From an uncultured Campylobacter sp. (GTDB lineage Bacteria > Campylobacterota > Campylobacteria > Campylobacterales > Campylobacteraceae), in NCBI RefSeq assembly GCF_937981295.1, contig NZ_CALJPC010000035.1, positions 1-35,162 on the forward strand: a stretch of 35,162 nt of DNA, given 5' to 3'. Position numbers and translations under genes: made by a program. Numbering within the stretch: the first letter of the stretch is position 1; each line of letters starts with the position of its first letter. Shown here piece after piece: positions 1 to 8,476 of this stretch. The notes below the pieces were generated by a model that was given only the letters and a program-made list of their open reading frames with translations, was not told the origin of the DNA and did no database searches.

Positions 1-830
1 TACTTCCGGTAAGCTTAAGTGCAGGATCGCTTCCGTTGTAGTTGTTAGGGAGGTTGAAATCGATCTTCTTAAAGCCTGCGATGTTTTCAGCTTCTATACT
101 TCCGGGAGTCATAGAGCCGTCATCTTTACCTATCTTTAAAGTATCGTCATCATCGCCGGTAATAGTTCCTATATTATTACCCTCTACTAGAGTAACGGTT
201 GCTTTTATAGGTCTAGCAGGATCGGTATTTACCGTATTTATATCAAGTCCGTTAAAGTTCTTATTCTCGCCAGCTTTACCTACGTTGATTATAGTACCTG
301 CGGTAAGATCCGGATCATATTTTAAAACCTCTTCGCTATCGAAGTTTTTATCTGATGAGATATTGCGTTTGGTATCCTTTACACCTTGGATAAATATGGA
401 GTGGTTATCCGTGCTCTTTAACATACCCTTTAAAGAGATCTCATAGGTAGAAGCATCGGTGATATTAAATACGTTTGTCTGCTGCTTGGCTTTCTCTTTG
501 AAATTTGAGTAATCGCCTCCGTTTTTAATTAGATAATACTCCTTACCCTCCTCTATATTTAAAGAGCCGTAGCTATCATTGCTTGGATCGTAATCTATTC
601 CGTTTAGTTGGAATTTAGCATTATTGATATCGGTATTGCCGGCAGTGGTTAAATTTAAAGCTGCGGCATCTGCGCTACCGTTAGCGTTTGAAATTCCATC
701 GAAGTTTAATACGTTTAGATTTGCTATATCGCCTGCGGTTTTTTGAGTAGAGGCGTTATATACGTTTAGGCTATTGCCTGTGCCGCCTGTATTAGATAGA
801 CCATATATCGTTCCTCCTACGCTTCCGCTA
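1..830 (-). repeat. Second copy of the large in-frame module of the surface protein (period 1689 nt)
   Basis: This copy shares, in order, the protein motifs LNVLNF, ISNAN, TDINNAKFQL, NVF-I, SLKG, GLDI-T and LPNNYNGSDPALKLTGS with the segment at about 1690-2500. Positions 1-55 are identical in DNA to 1690-1744; the rest is diverged but collinear. The 1689-nt offset is 563 codons, so the frame is kept. More copies may follow beyond the left edge. Confidence 0.8.
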
Positions 831-3800
831 TGGAAATTTACGCTGTTACCGCTACCGCTGCTTGCATCTGCTGCGTAGACGTTACCGTCAACTCTAGCAG
901 TACCTTTTAAATTTACGCTGTTATTGGTTGCAGAGCCGCTAGCTTTTGCTCCTTTTACGTCGCCGGTAACCTTACCGTCATTTAGAGTTATGGTGTTGCT
1001 ATCTGCATTACCATTTGCTGCTTCACCGCCGTAAGCATCTCCGTTAACTATAGTATCGTTTGTGCTTACGGTATTATCATGAACGTTTCCGTTTGAGGAG
1101 TAGCCTGCGCTAATGTTTCCGTTTACTACCGCACCTTTTGAGCTATCTTCAAAGCTTAGCTCGTTGTGGTGAACCTCTTGGGTTCCGCTATCGCCGTAAC
1201 CTGCATTTACGTTACCGAAATTTGTTCCGCCCTTAACTATGGTTTTATTGTTATAGACGGTATTTGGAGTTACGCTATCTTTGACATCTGCTCTACCGGA
1301 GCTTATATTCTTACCGTTTAGATCTCCTGCGCTTTGAGATACGTTTACGGTGTTATTTTTATTACCGAATAGCTTATGAGCTCCCACTTGAGCATCATTG
1401 TTAGCTTGATTCTTGGTTAGCTCCGTGCCATCGAAGCCGTTATCTATCCAAGCATCGGTGATGGTACCCTTTCTATATACAAGCTCTTTATCGGCGTTTT
1501 GTTTACGGAAGGTTTCGCCGTCATATTGGTAGTGATCTTTATCGGTAATGGTATAGACCTGATCTTTTTGGGTGCTTCTGTCGGTAAAATTTATAGTACC
1601 GTTATCCTTGCTGATTAACTTATAGTCTTTGTTATCATCAAGGTTATTGGTATTTACATTAACATTCGTCTGGCTAAGATCGGTAATAGTACTTCCGGTA
1701 AGCTTAAGTGCAGGATCGCTTCCGTTGTAGTTGTTAGGGAGGTTAAAATTTAACTTGCCTACACCCTCGATATTTTTAGCGGCGATATTGCCAGGCACTA
1801 GCGGATTGTTGCCGTCTTTGCCGACGTTTACAACATCATTAGCATCGCCCTTTATCGTTCCGATGTCGTTACCGCCGATTAAATTTACGGTAGCATTAGT
1901 TACGTTGGTGGTGTCGATATCTAGCCCGCCGAAATTCTGCGGCGCGTTTGGATCCTCGCCCACATCGATAACAGGATCGCCCGCAGGGCCGCTATATTTG
2001 CCGACCTCGCCGTTATCAAACGCTCCAGTGATAGTGCGGTCTGTTTTCTTTTTACCTTGAATGACGATGGATTTTCCGTCATCATCTTTCATCAGACCTT
2101 TTAAATTCATAGAGTAGGTAGTGGCGTTTTTGATCGTAAATACATTATCAGTGCGCTTAGTCGTTTGCGTTTCGTCAAAACCGGTAAATCCCTTTTCATT
2201 ATGGATCAGATAGCGCTTCTCGCCGTCGTTTATCGCATAGGTATCTACATTATAATCAGTGCCGCCAAGTTGGAATTTAGCGTTATTTATATCGGTTTGA
2301 GCTACACCTGTGATTTGAAGTGCGGCTTTGCTTGCATCGGAATTCGCATTTGATATGTTTTGGAAATTTAAAACATTAAATCTAGCGATATTACCCGCAT
2401 GATTTGGATTGCTAGCGTTTGAAGCATTTATCAAGGTGTTGCCGTTGCCGCTACCGGTGCCGTATAAGCCGTAAATCGTGCCGGTGACGGTGCTATCTGA
2501 TAAATGTACCGTATTATTATCACTATTTGCCCCCACAGCCTCCGCGCCAAAAACATCTCCCGTTACGGTGGTATGACCCCATAAATTTACACGGTTACCC
2601 GATGCGGAGGCCGCTCTGGCGTTACCGCCTTTTACTTGTTTATTACCTTTTACTTCGGAATTCGTCAAAGTTAAAGTGTTTCCCGTAGCGTCGCCACTTG
2701 ACGTAGTTCCACCCGAAACGTTATCATTAAAGGTTACTCCGGTTGCAGAGAATTCATTGCCGCTGACGCCTTGCTCACCGCGTCCGCCTAGGGCAGGCCC
2801 GTTTACCGCACTGCTTACCCCGTCGCCCGTTAGTTGCACGCGGTTATTATTCGCTTGCCCACTACCGCTACCGATATGATTTGTTCCGCCGATTACTTGA
2901 AAGACGCTTTTTCCGGTTAAATCCGCTACTACCCAGTTACCCTCGGCTTTGCCTTTTTCGCTTTTACCGCCGATGATATCGTGACCTACCGTAGCGCCGT
3001 TTGCGATCTCTACTCTGGCGCCCGTAACGTCGCCGTTAACGCTGTTTCCGCCGATGACATCGTGGCTCACTTCGCCACCGTTTAGAGTTACTTTGGTGTT
3101 TGAAATTTTGCCGTTAACGCTGTTTCCGCCTATAGCATCTTGTGCTACTTTGCCTCCGCTCATTTCAACGTAACTACTTTTTATCTCTCCGTTTACGTTG
3201 CGGAAGCCGTAAGCGCTACCGCCTATCTCGCCGCCGCTTATTTTGACGTAATCATTCGTGCTAGTAGCGACGTGATTGGTACCAGAACCTCCGCCGAAGC
3301 CTCCGTGAACGTCACCTATAACCTTTCCGCCGCTGATTTCAGAGTAATTGTCGTTAGAAACGGCTGCCATATATGAGCCCGTAGTAGATTGAACCTCTCC
3401 GTTTTGTAGCTTTACGTAGTTTTTGCTAGCCGTAGCGTTGCTTCCAATGGTAATACCCTCTCTAGTAGCATTAGCGCCTGTTATATTTTGAAGTTTAGCA
3501 CTGGCGCTGTTTATGACGACATAGTTTTCCTCTAATGTACTAGCGAAATTTGGAGATACCGATACTGCACCATCTATTTCTTGACCGCTGCCTAAGACGA
3601 TAGCGCCCGTAATATTTACGCTATTACCTTTTGCAGAGCCACCTTCGTGTATGGTGGCCCCCTCTATCCTGTATTTATCTATTTGTGCTGCGCTTTTTAT
3701 ATTTACCGTATTATTTTCTGCTGAATGACCATACCTAGCACGACCTCCCGACACTATAGCTTCGAAGCTCCCCACGGTGTTATTATCGCCGATTATATGG

Positions 3801-4306
3801 CTATTACCTTCGATATTTACTGTGTTGCCGACGGCATTTCCCGATTGAGGTCTCTTTCCTGCCCAAGTGCCGTTGCCACCGAGAACAACTCTATTAACGG
3901 TTGCGTTTATTATGTTTACGGTATTGCCTGTTGCGCCTATACCTTCACCGCCTATTACGGTAGTAACGGTAGCGCGGTTTTGAACGGTGATCTGATTTCT
4001 ATCGGCCGATGTCGTAGGCGTAATGCTAGGATGACCCATACCGCCGCCGTATATACTGTAGCCAGACATATCAGTACCTGAAGCATTTCCGGTGATAGTT
4101 ACTATATGATTTTTGGAGCCGCCTCCGTTACCGGCACCTTCATAACCACCCGAGTAATACCCGCCGCCTGGAGTATGCAAATGACCATCACTACCGCCGC
4201 CGGTTACCGTCGCTTTTGCATTGTCGGCTAAAGCTTGCATCGGCATCAGTGCTAGCGTAGCAGCGATGCTCAGACCTGAGATAATCGGTATCTTAATATC
4301 TTTCAT
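1..4306 (-). CDS. Giant autotransporter-like repeat surface protein, N-terminal part (C-terminus beyond window)
   Basis: The minus frame starting with ATG at 4306 has no stop down to the window edge, giving 1435 codons of an unfinished gene. It starts with a Sec-type signal peptide (MKDIKIP..., a hydrophobic core, then ALA before DNAKATVT, about residue 27). The ATG is preceded by GAAGGA at good spacing. The mature part is Gly/Asn/Thr/Val-rich, with recurring short units of the type N-T-V-N-(V/I) and V-x-G-G, as expected for a parallel beta-helix passenger. Cysteine is almost absent. Two copies of a large module occur with a period of exactly 563 codons; both contain NNAKFQL and LPNNYNGSDPALKLTGS. 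I infer an outer-membrane autotransporter or related adhesin. The beta-barrel that would prove this lies outside the window, so another secretion route is possible. The function and ligand are unknown. Confidence 0.85.
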   Translation of the reverse strand, partial: MKDIKIPIISGLSIAATLALMPMQALADNAKATVTGGGSDGHLHTPGGGYYSGGYEGAGNGGGSKNHIVTITGNASGTDMSGYSIYGGGMGHPSITPTTSADRNQITVQNRATVTTVIGGEGIGATGNTVNIINATVNRVVLGGNGTWAGKRPQSGNAVGNTVNIEGNSHIIGDNNTVGSFEAIVSGGRARYGHSAENNTVNIKSAAQIDKYRIEGATIHEGGSAKGNSVNITGAIVLGSGQEIDGAVSVSPNFASTLEENYVVINSASAKLQNITGANATREGITIGSNATASKNYVKLQNGEVQSTTGSYMAAVSNDNYSEISGGKVIGDVHGGFGGGSGTNHVATSTNDYVKISGGEIGGSAYGFRNVNGEIKSSYVEMSGGKVAQDAIGGNSVNGKISNTKVTLNGGEVSHDVIGGNSVNGDVTGARVEIANGATVGHDIIGGKSEKGKAEGNWVVADLTGKSVFQVIGGTNHIGSGSGQANNNRVQLTGDGVSSAVNGPALGGRGEQGVSGNEFSATGVTFNDNVSGGTTSSGDATGNTLTLTNSEVKGNKQVKGGNARAASASGNRVNLWGHTTVTGDVFGAEAVGANSDNNTVHLSDSTVTGTIYGLYGTGSGNGNTLINASNASNPNHAGNIARFNVLNFQNISNANSDASKAALQITGVAQTDINNAKFQLGGTDYNVDTYAINDGEKRYLIHNEKGFTGFDETQTTKRTDNVFTIKNATTYSMNLKGLMKDDDGKSIVIQGKKKTDRTITGAFDNGEVGKYSGPAGDPVIDVGEDPNAPQNFGGLDIDTTNVTNATVNLIGGNDIGTIKGDANDVVNVGKDGNNPLVPGNIAAKNIEGVGKLNFNLPNNYNGSDPALKLTGSTITDLSQTNVNVNTNNLDDNKDYKLISKDNGTINFTDRSTQKDQVYTITDKDHYQYDGETFRKQNADKELVYRKGTITDAWIDNGFDGTELTKNQANNDAQVGAHKLFGNKNNTVNVSQSAGDLNGKNISSGRADVKDSVTPNTVYNNKTIVKGGTNFGNVNAGYGDSGTQEVHHNELSFEDSSKGAVVNGNISAGYSSNGNVHDNTVSTNDTIVNGDAYGGEAANGNADSNTITLNDGKVTGDVKGAKASGSATNNSVNLKGTARVDGNVYAADASSGSGNSVNFHSGSVGGTIYGLSNTGGTGNSLNVYNASTQKTAGDIANLNVLNFDGISNANGSADAAALNLTTAGNTDINNAKFQLNGIDYDPSNDSYGSLNIEEGKEYYLIKNGGDYSNFKEKAKQQTNVFNITDASTYEISLKGMLKSTDNHSIFIQGVKDTKRNISSDKNFDSEEVLKYDPDLTAGTIINVGKAGENKNFNGLDINTVNTDPARPIKATVTLVEGNNIGTITGDDDDTLKIGKDDGSMTPGSIEAENIAGFKKIDFNLPNNYNGSDPALKLTGS
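1690..2500 (-). repeat. First copy of the large in-frame module of the surface protein
   Basis: This is the N-terminal partner of the copy at 1-830. Its translation includes the series NVLNF, ISNAN, TDINNAKFQLGG, a lysine-rich middle, then GLDIDTTN and FNLPNNYNGSDPALKLTGS. Between the two copies lies about 860 nt of different N-T-V-N beta-helix-like sequence. Confidence 0.75.
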
Positions 4307-4332
4307 AGTTGTAATCCTTCGTAAAAAATAAA

Positions 4333-4368
4333 AACTATCCATTATACTATAAAAATACCTATTTACAA
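4333..4368 (-). promoter_or_regulatory. Sigma-70-type promoter of the surface protein
   Basis: On the minus strand a perfect TATAAT (4341-4346) is preceded, with a 16-nt spacer, by TTGTAA (4363-4368), which matches four of the six -35 bases. The predicted start of transcription near 4334 would leave a leader of about 28 nt containing the GAAGGA ribosome site. Seen in sequence; not proven. Confidence 0.6.
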
Positions 4369-5135
4369 TAAATTTAATACAATTCCTAACAAAAAGTAGC
4401 TTAACACGAAAAAATGGGTATCGCGATGTAACGTTTTCGATAATAAAGTAAAATTTCAGCTTATTTTTGTTATTGAAGCTTAAACGAAAAATTACGATTA
4501 CAAAATAGCTAAATTTTAAAATTCCGACTTTAAAATTTAGCCAGCGGAATTCCCAAGAAGTGACGTGGTTGGAAAAGCGCTAGAATAAAAAGGCAGCAGT
4601 TTCTGATATCGAGAAATAGGGTAGGACATAGATTTTATAAAATTTGGATTTGTAGAATTTAAAGTGAAGTAATATACAAGAGGAATTAAAATTTGAAGTA
4701 ATTCTAGGTTAGAAGCACATACTTCTGCGGTATGTTGTTAGCAAAGAGATTAAAATTTTAAAGCAATTTCAGGCGAAGCGGTAAAAGCGATAAAGTAGCG
4801 GCGTGGAAGGTTAAATCTTAAAAATTCTAAGTGAAAACAAAAGCAAAAAAGTAAAATTCTAAGAATTTCAAGCGAAAAATCTGGGCTTTTAGCGGTGTTT
4901 TGAAATAGCAGAGGGCTTTCAGAGATGCTTGAAATAACAGAGAGCTTCCGGCAGCTTTTAATGCCTGCAGGAAGCCCTTATTATAGTTTATGTATCTTTT
5001 GTGCTCGAAAGCTCGAAATTTCGCTTATCAGAAAGTTCAAAATCCCAAAAACTTCTGCTGGCTTACTCGCAATGTTCCGCTAATGCTTTGTCCTGGGCTC
5101 GCCGCGGTTAAATTTTAACGCTTTCGCGTTACTCG
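4369..5135. other. Gene-free AT-rich spacer between the surface protein gene and htrA
   Basis: No convincing open frame occurs on either strand in about 770 nt. The middle (about 4560-4900) is purine-rich on the plus strand and carries repeated words such as ATTAAAATTT and AAATTCTAAG. Two near-copies of a 20-mer beginning GAAATARCAGAG lie 29 nt apart at 4902 and 4931. It may be decayed coding DNA or hold a small RNA; nothing decides between these. Confidence 0.5.
4944..4975. terminator. Stable hairpin, possible terminator
   Basis: GCTTCCGGCAG (4944-4954) pairs with CTGCAGGAAGC (4965-4975) except for one internal mismatch, around a 10-nt loop. There is only a weak T-rich stretch after it on the plus strand and none on the minus strand, so a role as a factor-independent terminator is uncertain. 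Confidence 0.35.
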
Positions 5136-5165
5136 CCGCTAAGCTTGGTGGACCAAGCTTAGCGG
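5136..5165 (-). terminator. Perfect hairpin overlapping the htrA stop codon
   Basis: CCGCTAAGCTTGGT (5136-5149) is the exact reverse complement of ACCAAGCTTAGCGG (5152-5165), a 14-bp arm pair separated by two bases; a folded RNA would open the top few pairs. The htrA stop codon (5159-5161) lies inside the stem. No U-tract follows, but a second small stem (AACGC-GAAA-GCGTT) lies just beyond on the htrA transcript. It probably ends the htrA transcript or protects its 3' end. Confidence 0.55.
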
Positions 5166-6580
5166 ATTACAAGACCTTGCGGAATTCCGCGTCTGATAAC
5201 CCAAACTAGGGTTTTCTTGCCCTTGTAATCTTTGATGTATCGATCGAAGTCGTCTGTGCTTTTGACATCGTTTTGACCGACTTGGATGATCACGTCGCCT
5301 ACCTCAAAGCCGTAATCATCGGCTTTTGAGCCATCTTTTACGCTTAAGACGAGGGCGCCCGAGACATCGTCGTCGAGGTTATATTTGCGGCGCAAGCTGT
5401 CATTTAACGTCCTTAGCTTTAGCCCCTCTATCGCGCTTTGTGAGTTTTCGCCAGCTGAGCCTAAGGTGGTGGAGTCGGATTTCATCGCGTCTAGCTTGAT
5501 AGTCGTGCTCTTACTTTTGCCGTCGCGCTCAAATTCTACATCCACTGAGCTTCCTGGAGCCATTGAGCCGATTAAATTTTTTAGCTCATTAGCGTTTTTG
5601 ATAGATTTGCCGTTTATTTTGGTAATCAAATCGCCGCGCTTGATACCTGCTTTATCGGCAGGCATGTCTTTTTCGACGCTTGAGATTAGTGCGCCTTCTT
5701 TGCTTTCATAGAGCTCTTTTTGGTCTTTAGACATATCCGAAATCGTGACGCCTATAAAGCCACGCTCGATCTTGCCGTTTGTGATGAGCTTTTCGGCGAT
5801 CTCTTTTACCATATTTGAAGGGATCGCAAAGCCTACGCCGTTATTTCCGCCGCCGCGACTTAAAATGGCGGAATTTATCCCCAAAAGCGCGCCGCGACTA
5901 TCCACTAGCGCGCCGCCTGAGTTGCCCGGATTGATCGAAGCGTCGGTTTGGATGAAATTTTCATATTGATTTAACCCGATATTGTTTTTATTTAACGCCG
6001 AGATTATGCCTTGAGTGATGGTACCGCCCACGCCGAAAGGATTTCCGATAGCAAATACAATGTCGCCCTCCATAGCCTTGGACGAGTCGGCAAATTTAAC
6101 CGCAGAGAGATTTTTTTCGTCGATTTTAATGATTGCAAGGTCGGTTTTAGGGTCAGTACCGATCACCTTGGCTTTATACTCTTTATCGCCTTCTAGTAGT
6201 GTAACTACGATTTCGTCGGCATTTTCTATTACGTGATTATTTGTGACGATATAGCCGTCTTCGGAGATAATGACACCAGAGCCTAGCGAGCTTCCCTCGC
6301 GCTCTTGTTGTTGCGGAATGTCAAAGTCGAAAAATTGCTTGAAAAACGGATCGTCAAACATCTGCGACATCGGGCTGTTGCCTGCTTTGATCTTGGTTTT
6401 AGTTGCAATATTGACGACGGATTTTTTCACGTCCGCAACGGAGCTGTGATACGAAAGCACGACATCTTGATTAAAGCCCGGATTTACGCGCTCATAATTG
6501 CTTGGAGCTTCTTTAATGTCGATACTGGCGCCAAAAAGCGTACCTGCTAAAGCTATCGATATGATGATCGATTTTTTCAT
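5159..6580 (-). CDS. htrA: Periplasmic serine protease/chaperone HtrA (DegP/DegQ family)
   Basis: This is a 473-residue protein of normal length for the family. It starts with a signal peptide (MKKSIIISIALAGTLFGAS). The trypsin-like domain (about 50-265) has the triad His116 (TNNHVIEN), Asp147 (KTDLAIIKI) and Ser221 (NPGNSGGALVD). Two PDZ domains follow, about 272-365 and 385-468. In Campylobacter and Helicobacter, HtrA degrades misfolded periplasmic proteins under heat and oxidative stress and is also secreted, where it cleaves host cell-junction proteins (family knowledge). The ATG at 6580 has AAAGGA eight bases upstream. It is divergent from cbpA-hspR, an arrangement I recall from C. jejuni. 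Its own promoter contains TATAAT at 6616-6621. Confidence 0.96.
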   Translation of the reverse strand: MKKSIIISIALAGTLFGASIDIKEAPSNYERVNPGFNQDVVLSYHSSVADVKKSVVNIATKTKIKAGNSPMSQMFDDPFFKQFFDFDIPQQQEREGSSLGSGVIISEDGYIVTNNHVIENADEIVVTLLEGDKEYKAKVIGTDPKTDLAIIKIDEKNLSAVKFADSSKAMEGDIVFAIGNPFGVGGTITQGIISALNKNNIGLNQYENFIQTDASINPGNSGGALVDSRGALLGINSAILSRGGGNNGVGFAIPSNMVKEIAEKLITNGKIERGFIGVTISDMSKDQKELYESKEGALISSVEKDMPADKAGIKRGDLITKINGKSIKNANELKNLIGSMAPGSSVDVEFERDGKSKSTTIKLDAMKSDSTTLGSAGENSQSAIEGLKLRTLNDSLRRKYNLDDDVSGALVLSVKDGSKADDYGFEVGDVIIQVGQNDVKSTDDFDRYIKDYKGKKTLVWVIRRGIPQGLVIR

Positions 6581-6608
6581 TTTTGCTTCCTTTGTGATAA
6601 TGAAATTT

Positions 6609-6650
6609 TGGCGGAATTATAAATTTTGTCCGCTAATATATTCTTAACGC
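6609..6650 (-). promoter_or_regulatory. Probable htrA promoter
   Basis: On the minus strand TATAAT lies at 6616-6621, 35 nt before the htrA ATG, in a strongly AT-rich stretch. No good -35 box is visible, which is usual for Campylobacter sigma-70 promoters. The predicted leader is about 28 nt. Confidence 0.45.
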
Positions 6651-6682
6651 AAAATTAAAATTTATAAATAGAATTTAGCAAA

Positions 6683-6703
6683 CTTGATTGACACTCACTA
6701 AAG
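6683..6703 (+). promoter_or_regulatory. HspR operator (HAIR-like inverted repeat)
   Basis: CTTGATT-N7-ACTAAAG matches the known HAIR consensus CTTGAGT-N7-ACTCAAG at 12 of 14 positions, with the exact 7-nt spacing. It covers the -35 box of the cbpA-hspR promoter, so HspR bound here would block RNA polymerase and the operon would repress itself. It also lies about 60 nt upstream of the htrA -10 box. Confidence 0.8.
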
Positions 6704-6717
6704 TTTTATGATATAAT
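6688..6717 (+). promoter_or_regulatory. cbpA-hspR promoter
   Basis: A perfect TTGACA (6688-6693) and a perfect TATAAT (6712-6717) are separated by 18 nt. The ATG of cbpA at 6749 is preceded by AAGGA (6739-6743). The consensus -35 is unusual for this genus and suits a strong promoter held down by a repressor. Confidence 0.8.
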
Positions 6718-6748
6718 CTACATAAATTTTAAGATTTTAAGGATTAAA

Positions 6749-7663
6749 ATGGCAAGCACAAGCAGTTTATACGAAACCTTAGGCGTGGATAAATCAGCAA
6801 GCGCCGAGGAGATTAAAAAAGCTTACCGCAGGCTAGCTCGCAAGTATCACCCGGATATCAATAAAGAGCCTGGAGCTGAGGATAAATTTAAAGAGATCAA
6901 CGCCGCGTATGAAATTTTAAGCGACGAGAAAAAGCGGGCGCAGTATGACCGCCACGGCGACGAGATGTTCGGCGGACAGAATTTCCACGATTTCGCGCAG
7001 GGCTCGGCAAACATGGGCGATCTAAACGACATCCTAAACAGCATTTTCGGCGGCTCCTTCGGCGCAAAAAGCGCAGGCTCGCGCGGCGGATTTAGTTTCA
7101 GCTCTTTCGGTGGTGGCGAGGGTTTTAGTGGCTTTAGCGGCAGCAGTTTCGGCGGCGGATTTGGCGGCACACAGAGCCTAGATACGCACAGCTCGATTGA
7201 AATTCCTTTTGAAACCGCGATACAAGGCGGCGAGATGAGCGTGCGCGTGGGCGGCGAGACGGTTAAATTTAAAGTACCCGCGGGCATCAATGCAGGCGAA
7301 AAGCTACGCATCAGAGGTAAAGGACAAAAATCAGGCGCTCAAAGCGGAGATCTGATTTTAGAGATAAAAATCGCGCCAAGTGCCGAGTATAGCCGCGAAG
7401 GCGACGATCTTTTCAAAAAGATTGACGTTCCTTTAAAAACGGCGATGTTTGGTGGAAAAGTAGAAATTTCGACGCCGAGCAAAAGCGCAACGATAAAGAT
7501 CGCAAAAAATACCAAAAACGGGCAGAAATACCGCTTAAAAGGTTATGGCGTGCAAAACCGCAAGAGTAAAATTTTAGGCGATCTATATGCTGTGGTAAAC
7601 GTCGTCCTACCCGACGTTGATTCGCTGGACGAGGACGTCAAAGCCGCGCTGCAAAAGCTATAA
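6749..7663 (+). CDS. cbpA: DnaJ-family co-chaperone CbpA
   Basis: This 304-residue protein has an N-terminal J domain (about 5-72) with the HPD motif at 34-36, a Gly/Phe/Ser-rich linker (about 75-148) and the two-part DnaJ C-terminal substrate-binding domain (about 150-300). The four CXXCXGXG zinc repeats of true DnaJ are absent, which assigns it to the CbpA/DjlA-like class. It would stimulate DnaK ATPase and present non-native proteins to it in the cytoplasm. It is the first gene of a two-gene operon with hspR, 12 nt apart. H. pylori and C. jejuni have the same pair, and the upstream HAIR-like site predicts repression by HspR at normal temperature and release on heat shock. Confidence 0.95.
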   Translation: MASTSSLYETLGVDKSASAEEIKKAYRRLARKYHPDINKEPGAEDKFKEINAAYEILSDEKKRAQYDRHGDEMFGGQNFHDFAQGSANMGDLNDILNSIFGGSFGAKSAGSRGGFSFSSFGGGEGFSGFSGSSFGGGFGGTQSLDTHSSIEIPFETAIQGGEMSVRVGGETVKFKVPAGINAGEKLRIRGKGQKSGAQSGDLILEIKIAPSAEYSREGDDLFKKIDVPLKTAMFGGKVEISTPSKSATIKIAKNTKNGQKYRLKGYGVQNRKSKILGDLYAVVNVVLPDVDSLDEDVKAALQKL

Positions 7664-7675
7664 GGAGGCATCAAA

Positions 7676-7987
7676 ATGCATGATTACGATGAGCCGGTTT
7701 ATCTCATATCGATAGTTTCGAAGGTCCTAGATATCCATCCGCAGACGCTGCGGCAATACGAGCGCGAAGGACTCGTAAGCCCGGGGCGCACGGAGGGCAA
7801 GATGCGCCTGTACTCGGCACATGATATGGATCGCATACGCATGATTTTAAACCTTACAAAGGAGCTTGGCGTCAATCTTGCGGGCGTGGACGTGATCTTT
7901 CGCCTGCAAGAAAGGATCGCCGAGTATGAGCGCGAGATCGAGGAGCTGCGGGCTAGAATTTTAGAGCTTGGCGGAGAGACAGACTAA
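7676..7987 (+). CDS. hspR: MerR-family heat-shock repressor HspR
   Basis: This 103-residue protein starts at an ATG preceded by AAGGAGG. Residues about 9-75 form a MerR-type winged helix-turn-helix: YLISIVSKVL, then HPQTLRQYEREGLVSPGRT and the RLYSAHDMDRI wing. A C-terminal helical or coiled part (about 80-100, rich in Glu and Arg) should mediate dimerisation. In Helicobacter and Campylobacter, HspR represses the major chaperone operons, including its own, with DnaK or CbpA as feedback partners (family knowledge). The HAIR-like operator at 6683-6703 is its likely autoregulatory site. Confidence 0.94.
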   Translation: MHDYDEPVYLISIVSKVLDIHPQTLRQYEREGLVSPGRTEGKMRLYSAHDMDRIRMILNLTKELGVNLAGVDVIFRLQERIAEYEREIEELRARILELGGETD

Positions 7988-8476
7988 GGTTTGCGAAATA
8001 AAAATTTTAAAGCTCAGCAAAAAACAGATCCTGGTGCTATAAGCTGAAATTTTAATGCTATCAAAAAGTAAGATCGCCTCTTTAAGCGTAGATTTAATCG
8101 ATAAATTTTGACTTTCAGAGCGGATTTATGAGCGCGTCAAATTTAAAGTCGTGCTAAGCAAACCGGGGTGAATTTTCTTGCGATTAAATTTAAAAGCCGT
8201 CTTGATATAATTTGGCTTTAAAATTTAAAATTCCAAGCCGCGTTAGACATTAAAATTTTACCGCGGACCTCTAAATTTAGCGATAAAGTGCGACATAATT
8301 TCTCTATTTTTAAGCGGGATTTTAGTAAAATCACATTATAAAATTTACCCGTAAATTTATATGAAAAGATAAAATTTCATCGATTATCGCCTCCGATAAA
8401 CGGTCGCGGATAATGTAAAATTTGACAATAAATTTAGCGCTAAATTTTACGCATAATCTTACAAAAAAGGGAGTTA
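7988..8476. other. Gene-free spacer between hspR and kefB
   Basis: About 490 nt of AT-rich DNA with many AAATTT words and no plausible open frame. It carries no hairpin with a T-run after hspR. Its right end holds the kefB promoter region and the palindrome described separately. Confidence 0.5.
8430..8447. promoter_or_regulatory. 18-bp perfect palindrome just upstream of kefB
   Basis: AAATTTAGCGCTAAATTT is a perfect palindrome 30 nt before the kefB start. It sits between a TTGACA (8422-8427) and a CATAAT (8452-8457); these are 24 nt apart, too far to form one normal promoter, so the CATAAT is the better -10 candidate. The site could be an operator, but its half-site resembles a word common in this genome. 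Confidence 0.35.

Noticed and set aside
42..446. Plus-strand open frames inside 1-4306 (for example 42-446, 1731-2060, 3140-3376, 3725-4081)
   Set aside because: They are antisense shadows of the continuous minus-strand surface protein frame, which has a signal peptide, ribosome site and promoter; none of the plus frames has a ribosome site or a recognisable protein.
4400..5130. CRISPR array or tRNA genes in the long spacer
   Set aside because: The repeated words are only two-fold, irregular and degenerate, and no cloverleaf could be drawn.
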